A stretch of DNA of 64,000 bases from Panicum virgatum (GCF_016808335.1 NC_053148.1:17450433-17514432); one strand, 5' to 3'. Counted from the stretch's first letter, positions 10,214-21,933 are shown. Notes: generated by a model from the letters alone, not told the origin. Made by a program: numbers and translations.

Positions 10214-13017
10214 CTACTGAAATTGATCCGTGTGATCAGGCTCATGTTCTGGATCTCTCCGCATCGGCTGATCAACTTGCACTCTTTCAACAGCCATCTG
10301 CTCTAGCCGATCGTGTGTAGGCACTCTTCTCCCAGTAGGATCACGTAGCATTGTCCTGCCCCCCAGTCGATCATGCACCGATACCGTTTTTCCTAGCCGA
10401 TCATGCACAGGAGTGTGCTCACGCCGATAGGGCTCATGACGTGACCTTTCATATGATCGGCTGCCTTGACCATTGCATTCGGGATAATCATATGCCAATG
10501 GCAATGTCAAACCTTCTTCCCAGCAGTAGACAAAAAAAGGACACCTCCAATGACCTTGCTCGCGTCGTTCCTCATCTTCTATATGTTGCCGCCTTTCACG
10601 ATCACGCTGAAACTTGTTCAACAGCATTTGAGATGTTACACGTCTACGTGGTGCCGATGAACGTTCAGCATCCTTCATTGGACCCTTTCCTTTGACCTCA
10701 TCGGCCGCTATCTGCACTTTAGGATCAACAGCCCCAGATCTCTTGGCCGATGACGACGTCAGAATCCTGGCTTGAGGAGAACCCTCATCTCTTGCCATAT
10801 CAACCATGTTCGTGGTGAAAGGATGTCCGTCGATCTTCATCGTCTTCTTGGGAGCCTCAAATTTCAATCTCCCTTGTTCGAAAGCCATCTGAATCTGCTG
10901 TCGGAAGACCTTGCACTCATTTGTATCATGCGATGTGGTGTTGTGCCACTTGCAGTACTTCATATTATTGAGCTCGTCCTCCAATGAAATCTTGTGATAT
11001 GGCTTCAACTTAATCAACCCTTCCGACAATAACAAGTCAAAGATCTTGTCGGCTTTGGTGATGTCAAACCCATACGACTCGGGCTCTTTCTTTCCAAACG
11101 GACACATCACCGGCTTTTTACTGTTTTGTATCCATTCAGCTGATGCAACCGTTCCTTGCTCCTCTTCAAACTCATCATTGGTAGAATATTCCATATAGTT
11201 GATCTTCTTCTGAAAAGGCTTCTTGGATTTGTAGGATCGAGTCTCTCCTGCCATCCGACTTGCGATCTGGCTAATACTTTTAAACTCCTGCGATGCATAT
11301 TTTTCTTTAATGTGCGGCAAGAGCCCTTTAAATGCTACATCGGCCAACTGCTGATCGGACAGAACCAAACTGTAACATCGGTTCTTGACATCTCTGAACC
11401 TTTGGATAAAAGCAGCAACCGATTCATCATTTCTTTGTCTCAAGCTGGTCAAAACGGTCAACTTTAACTCAGTAATCCCAAAGAAGAAGAACTGATGAAA
11501 TTGTCTCTCTAGATCGGCTCAATATAATATGGAGTTTGCCGGCAAAGTGGTGAACCAAACAAAGGCCGATCCAGACAAAGACAAGGAGAACAAACGGACT
11601 CTGAGTGCATCATGGTTGCCCGCCTCTCCCAACAGTAGAAGGAACCTATTAACATGCTGCATCGTAGAAACTTCTCCCTGCCCTGAGAAATTTGTGAAGT
11701 CAGGCATCTTATACTTGTGTGGGAGAGGAATCTGATCATAAGCCGGAGGATAGGGAGTCTTGTACATAACGAATTATTGCTTTGGCCTCAAACCAAACTG
11801 CTCCCTCATCACTTCAGCTATCTTTGTGCTCCAATCAACTTGCGGCTCAACTATTGGCATTTGTTGAGGGGAAACCGTACTCGCTGCATTGATCATCATC
11901 ACAAGTTGTTGAGCTACATGGTTCATCGGTTGTCCAGCCGATTGCATCTGTTGTGCTTGCTGGGACATCTGATTGGGTATCTGCTGAATCATCATCGGCT
12001 GTCGAGCTGATAAACTAGCCGACTGTTGACCAGTAATATCCATGTACGGAACACTAACACACCGTATCTGTCCGGTTGCTTGATTGTGGAATACCCAGTT
12101 GACTCCTTTCTGATGTGGAGATTGCGACAATAACACTTCTGAAGGAGAGTGGGGTTGGAGCAAGATAGCAAGATGCTGCTGTAGGGTCATCGGTAGTGGC
12201 ACCGATGCATTAGCTTGTGCCATCTGTTGTGGACTTCATGTGCCTTGTGCATTCAGTTGTGTTGCCGATGCATCCTGCTGTGCACCCATCGGCTGAACGA
12301 CCGATGGATCAGGCTGAGAGGCTATCGGCTGAGAAGCCGACACATTAAACTGCATCTTGGGTGGCGTAGAAAATAAATCCGGATGTATACCATACCCAGT
12401 AGCAGGATTCCATCTTTTAGGAAATACGAACGCAGATCCATCTTGCATAGTTGTAGAAATCGGCGGCGTGGTTGAGTAGATAGGATCTGCTGTACCCGCC
12501 GATGCTGTAGTAGTCATCTCGGGTGGAGTTTGACTGTTGCTTGTTCCTGCCTGGCTATCTTGAGCCGTCAGGGCTGCTGCCATAGACACCTCCAAGGGAG
12601 TATATTGCATGTGATCTGGTTGTATATAACAAGGACTCATGCACCCTGGTCTGCCTTCAGCAAAAGTCTTGACCACTGCATTGTGCACCGTGTTGCCCAT
12701 GACTGTTGCACTCTTGATGAAGGCTTGTGCCATAGCTTGGCCAACTGCATCTATCATCTTGCTTTCACGTTGAGCCTCTGTCAATGGCTGGAAAGATGGA
12801 AGATTAAACTTCTTGATCATCTCACCAGATCTGTTGATGCTGTACGACTTGAGACATTCACATTTAAATTTCTCCACCAGCTCTTCATATTCCTTCTTTT
12901 GTTCTTCTTTGAGCTTGTCTTCAGGAACAGAAATCTGGTTTTCTTCACTAACTGCAGATTTATCTGTGATTTCCACCATATTGAAGCTTTCGGTCCCACC
13001 AGGCGTGCCAGAAGATG
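10214..13017 (-). pseudogene. Gag polyprotein of the pol-less gypsy element, interrupted by stops
   Basis: One continuous minus-strand frame of about 930 codons, broken by stops at 12236-12238, 11774-11776, 11519-11521 and 10214-10216. The N-terminal part is charged (KLKEEQKKEYEELVEKF). A long Gln/Met/Pro/Ser-rich spacer follows, then the conserved capsid-like gag core (DFTNFSGQGEVSTMQHV and then SVAAFIQRFRDVKNRC). A Cys/His knuckle-like motif CKWHNTTSHDTNEC comes next, and then an Arg-rich region with repeated HDRLG/HDRLE. Gag would form the particle that packages element RNA. No ATG is evident right after the LTR; the first in-frame Met candidates are near 12980. Length and the gag-to-pro order fit plant Ty3/gypsy elements. 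Confidence 0.85.
12993..13010 (-). promoter_or_regulatory. Putative primer binding site
   Basis: On the minus strand TGGCACGCCTGGTGGGAC begins 7 bp after the 5' LTR end. It starts TGG as expected for pairing with a tRNA CCA end. The matching tRNA was not identified by eye. Confidence 0.5.
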
Positions 13018-14151
13018 TGTTGACGCAAAAATCAACACACTGAAATCCAAGGGCAAGTGTTCGCTGAGTCACAGAAAGTCAACCAAGCGTGCCAGTCAAT
13101 TTGACCTAAAATTGAGAAGGGAGAAAACAAAGTCAAATTCGAGAGCGTATCGGCTGGGATTCCGAATATCTCTCAGATGGACGTATCGGCAAGCTTTGCC
13201 GATACTATAGACGACAAAAAGATATTAAATGCAAGCGCATAGTAAAAGAGCGCATCGGCAGGATTAGCCAATGCACTAAACGACAAAACCAACTTTGAAT
13301 AGCCGATCGTGTATGTATGATAAGATCTAAGCTACAAATGTGTAACTTAGATGATGTGAAGATAAAAACAGATCTAAACCGGCTCTTGAGATAACAAAAG
13401 TGTTACTCCAAAACCTAAAGCCGATTTAGTATATTTTTAGATGTGATAATGGCCAAAAAGCATTGAAAAACCTACAAATCTAGCCGATATCAATAATTGG
13501 TGAATAAATTTAGACGAGACGACAGTGATACGCCCGGAAGTCAAAGCCTAGATAAACTCGATAACTTTTGAATAGATTTGAACGAAGCCACAGCGATGCA
13601 CCCGGTAGCTAAAGCTCAAATATACTCAGTAAAACAAAAACTCACCAGCAAATCAAGTCGCTCAAATGTGAGGCGTCCTTGATCAACTTGAAAGAACTCG
13701 TCAAAAAAAAGAAGAGAAAAGGCGAAGTCGCCGAAAAAGTGCAAAGGAATTGTAAAGTTTGTTGTATTGGATGTGTATAAAGTTTTTCCAGTCCCTCACA
13801 ACTGATATATATAGCCTAGCGCTATGAAGTCCTAGCCGATTATAGCAAACATTACTTGACCCTAAAGAAAAGACTATCTAAAAGATAAACTACTTAAAAT
13901 ATTACAACCGAATCATCAAGATTTTCGTAGAGTCCGGATCCTCTCCTCCTTCCTTAACTTCATCGGCAACTCTCCATCGGCCGGATACCAGAGCTAATAG
14001 ATCAACATCTTCAAAGCATATTCCTCTGGTCCATCGGACGGACTCCGTCGGCCGATTCCAACCCTGTGCATCTTTTGGTTTCTTCCAAATCGGCCACCTT
14101 CCCTTCACACAAATCACCTTCCTTGACATGTGTCAAAAAACGGTGTCAACA
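13018..14151 (-). repeat. 5' LTR of the pol-less gypsy element
   Basis: 1134 bp, same termini as 6459-7592 and followed by the target duplication AGTGG. It should hold the element's promoter, reading leftward. Confidence 0.92.
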
Positions 14152-15363
14152 AGTGGCAACTACTACTATAAAAGAACCCGAATGTGGTGGACTACAAGGG
14201 ACGGACAGGGCTGTCACCACCTGCCGCCTACCACTGCGGTTCTGAAGGGGGGACACAACCCGAGGTAACTAACCAGGCCTAGGCACCACACTTACAGCTA
14301 TCGAGTCACGTACTCCTACCTACCGGTAAGGCAGAGAGCACTCTCAAATAAGTAAAACTTGCTACTTACGTAGACTAGGGATCTCGTAGATCATTGACAG
14401 AAAGCAAACAAGTAACTGAAGTAAAGAGAAAGACTAGTGAGATACCAACGAGAGACGAGGAACTTCACTCCAATGATACTTCATTCCTCCAAGGTGGCTT
14501 ATAAAAGTGGAGTAAAGCCGAGAGAACTCGGCACCGCTCCTTTAGCTCGGCTTTAACCAAAGCTCTCACCTCACACTCTCCCTATTCTACTAAGATGAAT
14601 TACATCTTGCTTGAGACTCTTCTCTCCAAATGGTGTGTCTTGAATGAGGGGTGGAGGCTCCCTTTTATAGGCCTTCAAGGTGGGCTGCTTAGCTTGTAGG
14701 CAAGGCTATGGTTGCTTAGCTTGAAAGAAAAGCTGTCCGTGCAAGCATGGCTGTTGTGTAACTTCCACTTGAAGGCTGCACACGTGGCGCGAAAAAAGTA
14801 GGGGGGGCCGGCCGGCCTGGGGTTGCCATTCACGTGGCACCGACTTCCTTGCTGACGGCTTTGATCTTCTGTTGATGTCGGTTGCATTGACGTTGGCCTG
14901 AAGCGTGGTAGTTGGGGCCCGGGCGGCCTGGCCTAGGCCGGCCGGCCTGGGGTTACCCCCCCTCGGCCCTCTGTTCCATCGACGTGTCAATTAATGCTTG
15001 TATTTTTCTCCTCAAGTCGGATTGGCATTTGGTTTTGAGTTTGGTCACTGTAGGTGGACCCAACTTGTCATGGATCAAGCCTTTCGGTCTTGGTTTGAGC
15101 AATTTGCATGAAACCACATTGGATTGGCTTGTATTTGCACTCATGAGCACACTGACCAAAGATGACCCTTAATTGCCAAAGTGGATAGGCCGGCCGACCA
15201 GCCTAGGTTTTCTCCCATTTTGGCCAAATTTCGTACATGTTATTCCTGCGTTCAAATACTCACCAACTCATTAATATAAGTGAATTTGCCATGATTTTGG
15301 CCCATCTTTCATGAAATCAGGTGAAATTTTGGCAGCGAAAACCATCGAAATTGACCGCCAACA

Positions 15364-16263
15364 ATGGTATGATCCTGGATTTTCTACTTCACAATATAAA
15401 ACTTTATGTCAATGTGTTTGGCAGCACCATTTGACTTATTGTTGTGAGCATAAAACGCTGCTGGTTCATTGTCGCAGTACATTCTGAGCAGTCTTTGAAT
15501 GTTATCTACCACTCTCGTCCCGGGTATAAATTTCTTTAACCATTCAACCTGTCCCGAGGCCTCGTAACATGCAAAAACTTGGCATACATTGTCAATAATG
15601 CAGTAACAGTTTTTTTAGATTTTCCATGATATAGCTCCCCCTGTGAGAGTAAAAGCATAACCGTACGTGGACTTTCGGTCATCAATGTCTCCTGCAAAAT
15701 TTGCATCTGAGTACCTTTCTATCTCTAGGGTGTCAGATCTTCTATACGTCAGCATGAGGCCTTTTATGCCTTGCAATATCGCAAAGCTTTCTTTATCATT
15801 ATCTAGTGTGCCTGTCTTGGATTACTCTAATATCTACCAAGTATCTCGGTAACAAAGGCTAAGTCAGGGCGTGTACACACTTGAGCATATTGCAAGCGTC
15901 CGACAGCTGAAGTATATGGAACCGCTCTCATATTGGTTCCTAGGACATTGAAATTTTTCTAAATCTATCGCCCTTGACTATAAGAGCAGGTGAAGGCTTA
16001 CATGCATGCGTGCTATATTTCTTTAGAACCTTTTCCAAGTGAGCCTTCTCTGATAATCCTAATACCCCCTTTCTTTCTATCTTGGTGAATTTCAATTCCT
16101 AAAATGAATGAAGCTTCACCAAGATCTTTCATATTAAAATTTGAGGACAGAAGTTTCTTCGTCTCCATCAACAGACTAACATCACTACTAGCGAGTATAA
16201 TGTCAACCACATAGAGGATGTGCAAAATAAATTTCCCACTCTTAAACTTTGCATGAATGCAAT
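15364..16263 (-). pseudogene. Copia reverse transcriptase/RNase H fragment
   Basis: The minus strand reads ILYVVDIILASSDVSLL and METKKLLSSNFNMKDLGEAS followed by FILGIEIHQDRKKG. This is the copia reverse transcriptase catalytic region, with the usual Y-V-D-D changed to Y-V-V-D. Further along, KSNGAAKHIDIKFYIVK of RNase H is read up to the ATGGT target site at 15364. Several stops and shifts lie between. It is the upstream part of the element whose 3' end is at 5339-6170. Its own 5' portion is lost at about 16263, where an Athila-like LTR begins. Confidence 0.85.
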
Positions 16264-16962
16264 TTACTTTGTTATTATATGCTTTGCCTAGTTAGAGACT
16301 TAGTTCTAGTTAACTTTTATATGCTCCAGTATTTGTATGTTTGCTCTAGTATGATGTCTATCCATCCGAAGGGTGGGGGCTCCACGCGGGATACTAGAGT
16401 ATCGCTTGCTAGTGTAGACATGGAGTCTGGGGGTTAGTTAAGTGTTGCTGGATTTCGCCATTTCCCACGGTTTGTAGAGGTAGCATGCAGGTGGTGACAG
16501 CCCTCACTACAAGAAATGTGGTGATCTATGATGAAAATTTCATGACATTTTGAAAAAGCGTCACAATCGCACACAATCCATGACGATTTTCAAATTTTCG
16601 TCATGGATTTAAAGGTATGGGCCCTTGGCCCAAAACTTAGTGACGTTTTATTGAATTCGTCATAATCGAGCCCACAAAATAATGACGTTTTAGCATTAAT
16701 GTCATATACATCGTCATAGTTATTTTGACTAGTATATGTTTTGGCATTCATCATTTTTATACAGGTGCAGTGGGTTTGAGTCGACCACAACTAACCACCA
16801 GGCCGCCTCCTTGGTTGTGCCATGGTTCGTTATTTAATTTTAATTACATTCAAATTATGTTGGAAATATGTGCACTATTCTATTACTAGATTTTAATTTG
16901 ATACATATTTCATAAACAATTAAACACAAGATGCGAGCTAGTTCTAGCAGCATATAAAATTA

Positions 16963-17199
16963 TTCCCCATTTTAGTTGTGGTATCCTCAGATGTTTGTGT
17001 AGCACAATAGGAGGCGACGCTCTCGTCGCTAAGCGAAGCTCTGGTCTTCGTGAATATATTGCAGGCGTGTTGTGTGTATAAGTTTAGGTCTTAGCGTGCG
17101 CCTTAGGGTGTGTGTGGTGTGCGTGGGTAGGGTGTGGTGTGCGTTTGGGTGTGCGTTCAGATGCTACAACTTGTACTCCAGATCTGAGGAATAAAAAAA
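16963..17199 (+). mobile_element. Poly(A)-tailed retroposon (SINE or LINE 3' end), about 237 bp
   Basis: A GT-rich insert ends in AATAAAAAAA and is flanked by the 14-bp direct repeat AGCATATAAAATTA (16949-16962 and 17200-17213). A long target duplication plus an A-tail is the mark of target-primed reverse transcription. No protein is encoded. A 5'-truncated LINE 3' end or a SINE are both possible. Confidence 0.75.
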
Positions 17200-17337
17200 A
17201 GCATATAAAATTACTACACGATAAATTAGAAATTGTCTATTACATATATAAATTATATTGAGATCTAAAAGATTGATAGTTTTGCATTTTACTTCACAAT
17301 GTTGTCGTAATTAGTTATTTAAAAGAGCAAAAACATT

Positions 17338-17716
17338 TTCACATATGAGATTCGAAACCAAGTCTCAAATCTCAAAGATATAAAAAAAATGACTTACCAA
17401 TGAGCTATGCCCTCATTCAAAGTATGCTAGGCGTTATTTTGTTTAGTTAGATTATCAGTGTGGCTTAAAAAGAAAAAAAAAATAGCGCAGGGAGGGTGGG
17501 GTGTTTGAATCCTCGTCCTCAGTATGAGGGTCACCAACCTTTCCATTACGCCACAGCATTGTTTGTAGTTCCACGCCAGGTATTAAGTGTTTTATACATA
17601 GGTATCCGATGTTTTAATTCGAACAAAAAAGGAGAGGCGAAATGCCACAGTTGGGATTCCAACCCGGGGTCACCATGACAGTAACTTAGCGCCCTACCAG
17701 TGCGCTGACGCTTCGT
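17338..17716 (-). repeat. Three degenerate tRNA-like segments inside the CACTA element
   Basis: On the minus strand, around 17710-17650, 17555-17500 and 17410-17340, each segment shows an A-box-like TRGCNNA..GG word (for example TAGCTCATTGGTAAG) followed 30-45 bases later by a B-box-like GGTTTCGAATC, GGTTGGAATCC or GGATTCAAAC. Acceptor stems do not pair convincingly, so these are not functional tRNA genes. Confidence 0.5.
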
Positions 17717-18739
17717 TTAGGTCGTGGGCAATAAATTTTATATATCATTATTGAAACGTGGTCGTGCATTAAAGAACACATGTGCGATTCATCATTTTCT
17801 TTTTAATCCAAAATTAAATTTTGAAATTAGTATTTCTCCCTCATAAAAACTCCAAATCTGATGGTTCTTTTTTCTGAATTTTTCTAAAATCAGAATATTT
17901 TATTTTGTGGCTTTTGTTTATAAGTTAATTGCTATATCTTGATTATTTTCATATGACATGTTTTATTCCAACTAAATAGAGCATTGAAAAGCATGTTTTT
18001 GCATAACATTTGCTAATGTAACTTGATATTTTTCAATGTTATGGTCAACATATGGTGGTGTCCAAAATTGAGATGCATACGAGTTTGAACATGTTATGAG
18101 GTGTGTAAATTTCAAAGTTTGACTTAAGTTATATGAAACAATGTGAGAGATCTATCCATTTATGAACAATGTATACTTCAATTTACATAAAATCTTATGA
18201 TTTTTTATGTAAAGTTTATACATCCATAAAATAATTCTATGGCAATTTACAGAATTTTCGCAGAAGTTTTAGATATTATTATCATTATTTTGTAACAAGG
18301 GGTCAAGTAGAAGGTTGAATTATCCGTAGCAAACATTTGAAATTTTATCTATTTTTACGATACAAGCTATAACAGAACATATATACCTAAATAATATTTT
18401 TGAGAATTTTTTTAAATATTATTTGAGCTACATATAGTTCAAATTCTAAATAATTTCAATAAACCCGCAAAAAATGATTTAAACTATTAAAAATAGTAAA
18501 TGGATTAAAAAAATATTGAAACTTCTATAAAATAACTTATACATAGTGTACTATATATAAAAAACTATTGGCATATATAAGATGATTATTTTTATGCATT
18601 ACTTCATAATGGTATAATAAATAGAAAAATAAAAAGAAAAACATTAAATAGACCAGGAATGAAACAAAGTCTAAATAGCCCAACTGCCTTAACTATTGGT
18701 GACCGTCCATTATCGATTCAATGACTCTGATTGCATCAC

Positions 18740-19545
18740 ATGGTATAAAAACATACACAAACCCTAGCTCTCCATCCCATCGCACCCTCCTCCTCCTCAA
18801 ATCCCCCTCCACCTCCCCGTGCCTCTATCCCACAGATCCACCTCCCCTTATGGTTTCTGGTTCTTTCTTCCCCCTTCATCCTCCTCTCTAGGTTTAGAAA
18901 ATTCCTCATGAATTGTTGAAGATTTGTACTACGATTCTAAGGAAATGGAGGCCCTACTCTCGTGTGCCCTCCGACCTTTTGATTTTGATTGAATCTCGTG
19001 TATTTCTTTGGTGGATCTTGGTCTCCATGTTTCGTTGTGCTTGTGCCTTGTGTTTTGTTTCTGTACTCCAGATCGGCTGGAGAACCCTGGCAGCCGGCGG
19101 CGCCCGGCACACCTGCACGCGGCAGCAGCATGCTGCGCCTGTAGGAGCAGCAGGGCAGGCTGCGCCCTAGGCCCGCGGCAGGCCAGCAGCACCTGCAGCG
19201 GCAGGGCTCTGCGTGGAGGGCAGGCAGGCTCTGCTCGGCTCCCCAGCGAGGCGCCTGGGCCCTTGGCGGCACTGGGCGGCAGCGACCCAGCTAGGCCGAG
19301 CGGCACCTAGCTCATGCGACCCAGGTGCGGCAGTGCTTGTTTCAGCACAGGGAGCAAGTCCACGGAGCCAGCAACGGCCAGCAGCAGCACCTTGCGGAGG
19401 AGATACTGACCAAGAAAAGCTTTGGTTTTCTTTTTGTTTGTGTAGCCTTCGAGCGATTTGTTTCCTATGCAGGCTGGCAGCCGGCAGCTAGTGTATGTGT
19501 GTTGTGATCTCTCTTGTAGGTTGTGCTGGGCAACAGTTAACAAGG
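18740..19545. other. GC-rich core of the CACTA element, possible captured host sequence
   Basis: A CT-rich leader-like stretch (18770-18890) is followed by a GC-rich block (19070-19420) rich in GCAGCAG and CGGCAG. Frames are open on both strands only because of base composition, and none is recognised. It resembles a plant 5' untranslated region and first exon carried by the transposon, but the source gene is unknown. Confidence 0.35.
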
Positions 19546-21917
19546 GCAGCAGCAGTACCTAGGCATCAGCAAATACATCCACCGCACACAGGCTGTTCGA
19601 CTGTTTGCCCACAAGGTTAGATAGCTCAACTAGTCAACGAGCACAGCATACATAGGTGAGCAGGTTTATGTTTTGCAGTGTGTATTGCAAGTTCGATTCA
19701 GAGCACTAGCAAGGCGTGTTTTTAATTCCTGTCACATGCTTTGGAATGTCACTTTCATGATACAGTGAAGCTTCCTTTGTTTAATCAATTCCTGCTTATC
19801 ATGGCTGATAATTTTAATTGCTTTTTGATTAACTCTTGCATGTTCGGTTAGCTATCTATCCTTAAACTTTGCTATACCTATTTTTAGAACTTTCGGATTA
19901 GAGGTGTTCTCAACTACTATTTTGCTAGACTGAAAGTACTAGTGCTAGGAGGACTAGTTATATATCTATCTGAAAATAGAGTTCTTGCTAGATGGATGCA
20001 CTGCCTGATGAGGTATTATATACATGTGCTAATTCAGTTTGGTTGTCGCATATATTTGATGCAGCTTATTGTTGCCTCATCTGGGTTCATATAAAAAAAA
20101 TCCTATTACTAGCCAGATCGTGTGTCGCTGCATATTTTTTCAACAATTTGATGTCAGATATTTGTTCAAATGCCTAACTGAGCCTATCAAAACTACAAAT
20201 CTAAATTTAACTTCTCTGCTACGCATTGTAATGATTGTATAATACATGTATGTTTTGTCATCATTACCAGATGTGGTTTTTAGTGTAGTCAAAGTTAGTT
20301 GGCTATGCTTATGCTTGTTGCCATGTTGATATATTGCTAAAATGAATATCTCTTTGAAATTTCTACTAGAAATTTTAGTACTATTATCTCCTGGAAGTTG
20401 TAGTAATCACTTTTTTTAACACATACTAATAGTTGCTCAACCTGTGCAGTACTGCAGATTTTGTACTCTACTAACTGTAGAGAATATGGATAGATATAGA
20501 AATGTAAGATCTGAATATGCAAGACCTTAGTATCCTCATAATACCATATGAAATTTACCATGTACATGTGCATCTGAACTTTTCAATATATATGTGCAGG
20601 TACAACATAGTTGTGGATGTGAATGGCATCAAGCATACATGCAGATTTCTGCTAGGTCAAAGATGAAGAAGCAAGTTGTGTTGGAGGCGCAGCTTGAGCA
20701 TTTGCTGTGTCAAGGTGGGACTAAGCTTTTATAGGAACCAAACTTATTCTGTTGAAACCTATCTTTTTTTTTGTTTATGATGCTACGATGCTAGATGAAA
20801 ATAAATGTATGTGATCTGTTGATTTAATGCTATGCTGAATGTAAACGTGATTCATGTGATGCTATTGTTTTTGTGCTGGAATTTTGTTTCGATAAATGGG
20901 TGGAAAAAATGGGATGAATTGGTGGGCTGAATTTTTATTTGGGTTATGTATATAGTGCTGAATTTGGTTAGTTGGAAATTAATGGTGGGAAATATTTGGC
21001 CGAAGTCTGTGGACCATGCTGAATTGGGCTCATCCACAAATGGGTTGTGATGCTGATGTCACTCGCCACGTCACCCACCACGTCAACAACCATGTCATGC
21101 TCACGTCAATTTACACGTCATCATTGCTATCTACGTCATTGCCAAGTCAACAGCCATGTCATCCACCAGGTCATTAATGTGTGATATGGTAATTGAATCT
21201 GTGACAAAAGTTATACTATTTGTGATGTTTATTTTCGTCATAGAGAATGGGCTTGGGTTGGGCTTTGGGGGCCCGAGGATATTCTATGACGGTTTCAAAA
21301 TGTCATGGATCAAGCAATCCATGATGAAAATTTAAGAAACGTCATGAGGTGTGATCTGTGACGCTCAATACATGACACTATTTGAGATCATCATAGATAC
21401 TGCTTTATGACGATTATTTAGTGATCTGTGACGAAATTTAATCGTCATGGATCACTAGATTTTTTGTAGTACCTGTTTAGTGCTATCGTAATCCTCTATG
21501 TACGGTTAGGCTGGTAGGAGGGTATAAATGTCTATGATTGCTTGACAGTCATATCTGTCAGTCATTTGCACAGTGCTCCGTGTATTAGGAATAACTAGGT
21601 AGAGACTAATCACATTAAGTGCAAAGTATATAGTTCTAGTAAACGGTATATATAACTAAAGAACATTAGATAGACCTTGACTAACTAATAACTTCTGCCT
21701 AGCTTCCTGCCTCTTTTTATTTTTGTTGGAGATAAGTTATGCTTGTGTTTCAAACTATCTTCATCCATATTTATCTTACCCCTATTTATGCATTTAAATA
21801 TTCCATTGATCTTAGTTCATATTGCCTACCTACACAACTTAGCAGCTTGCGGAATGATTCATTGTTCATTTCAGTTTGGTTATCAGTAATTGCTATATGA
21901 AATGTCGAGGCATTTGT

Positions 21918-21933
21918 TGGCGCCAATGCTGGG
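21918..21933 (+). promoter_or_regulatory. Primer binding site after Athila-like LTR
   Basis: TGGCGCCAATGCTGGG lies 5 bp after the LTR end, a common plant gypsy primer-site form. Confidence 0.6.

Larger units (their letters stand above)
6459..14151 (-). mobile_element. Complete pol-less Ty3/gypsy LTR retrotransposon, 7693 bp
   Basis: Two LTRs of exactly 1134 bp (6459-7592 and 13018-14151) start TGTTGAC and end GTCAACA. The element is flanked by the 5-bp duplication AGTGG (6454-6458 and 14152-14156). On the minus strand the order is 5' LTR, putative primer site, gag, retropepsin, 3' polypurine tract, 3' LTR. No reverse transcriptase, RNase H or integrase reading was found between the protease end (9362) and the polypurine tract (7593). 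That space holds a spliced gene on the opposite strand. It would have needed another element's pol to transpose. Six in-frame stops in gag-pro show it is now decayed. Confidence 0.92.
6171..15363 (-). mobile_element. Solo LTR (family A), about 1.5 kb, split by a nested gypsy element
   Basis: The left end TGTTGGCACTCC and right end GACCGCCAACA are the two termini of one LTR in minus orientation. It is flanked by the direct repeat ATGGT at 6166-6170 and 15364-15368. Removing the nested element 6459-14151 and one AGTGG copy leaves 1495 bp. The same LTR family occurs in plus orientation at 56651-61839 and as a fragment at 48695-49130. It contains clustered GGCCGGCC palindromes (14800-15200) and a TATAAAAG-like box near 14663-14670 on the minus strand. 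No internal region remains, so it is a solo LTR from intra-element recombination. Confidence 0.85.
16505..21471. mobile_element. Non-autonomous CACTA transposon, 4967 bp
   Basis: The left end is CACTACAAGAAAT and the right end TTTTTTGTAGTA, flanked by a 3-bp target duplication CCT (16502-16504, 21472-21474). Subterminal regions at both ends carry many ATGACG/CGTCAT words in both orientations, the expected transposase-binding subterminal repeats. No CACTA transposase motif was found inside. The core holds a retroposon, tRNA-like segments, AT-rich DNA and a GC-rich block (18.9-19.5 kb). It would depend on transposase supplied elsewhere. Confidence 0.9.
16264..21912 (+). mobile_element. Athila-like LTR (5'-truncated), split by a CACTA element
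   Basis: The two halves (16264-16504 and 21475-21912) rejoin once the CACTA element and one CCT are removed. The block GTTTGTAGAGGTAGC..CAGGTGGTGACAGCC is shared with the LTRs near 4.5 and 54.0 kb. The right end, ..GAGGCA, is followed by a primer site at 21918. The left end is lost at the copia junction. Confidence 0.6.

Noticed and set aside
17338..17716. Functional tRNA genes
   Set aside because: A- and B-box-like words occur but acceptor and anticodon stems do not pair.
18913..19310. Frames of 85-125 codons on both strands
   Set aside because: Overlapping, GC-driven and unrecognised; kept only as a possible captured exon region.
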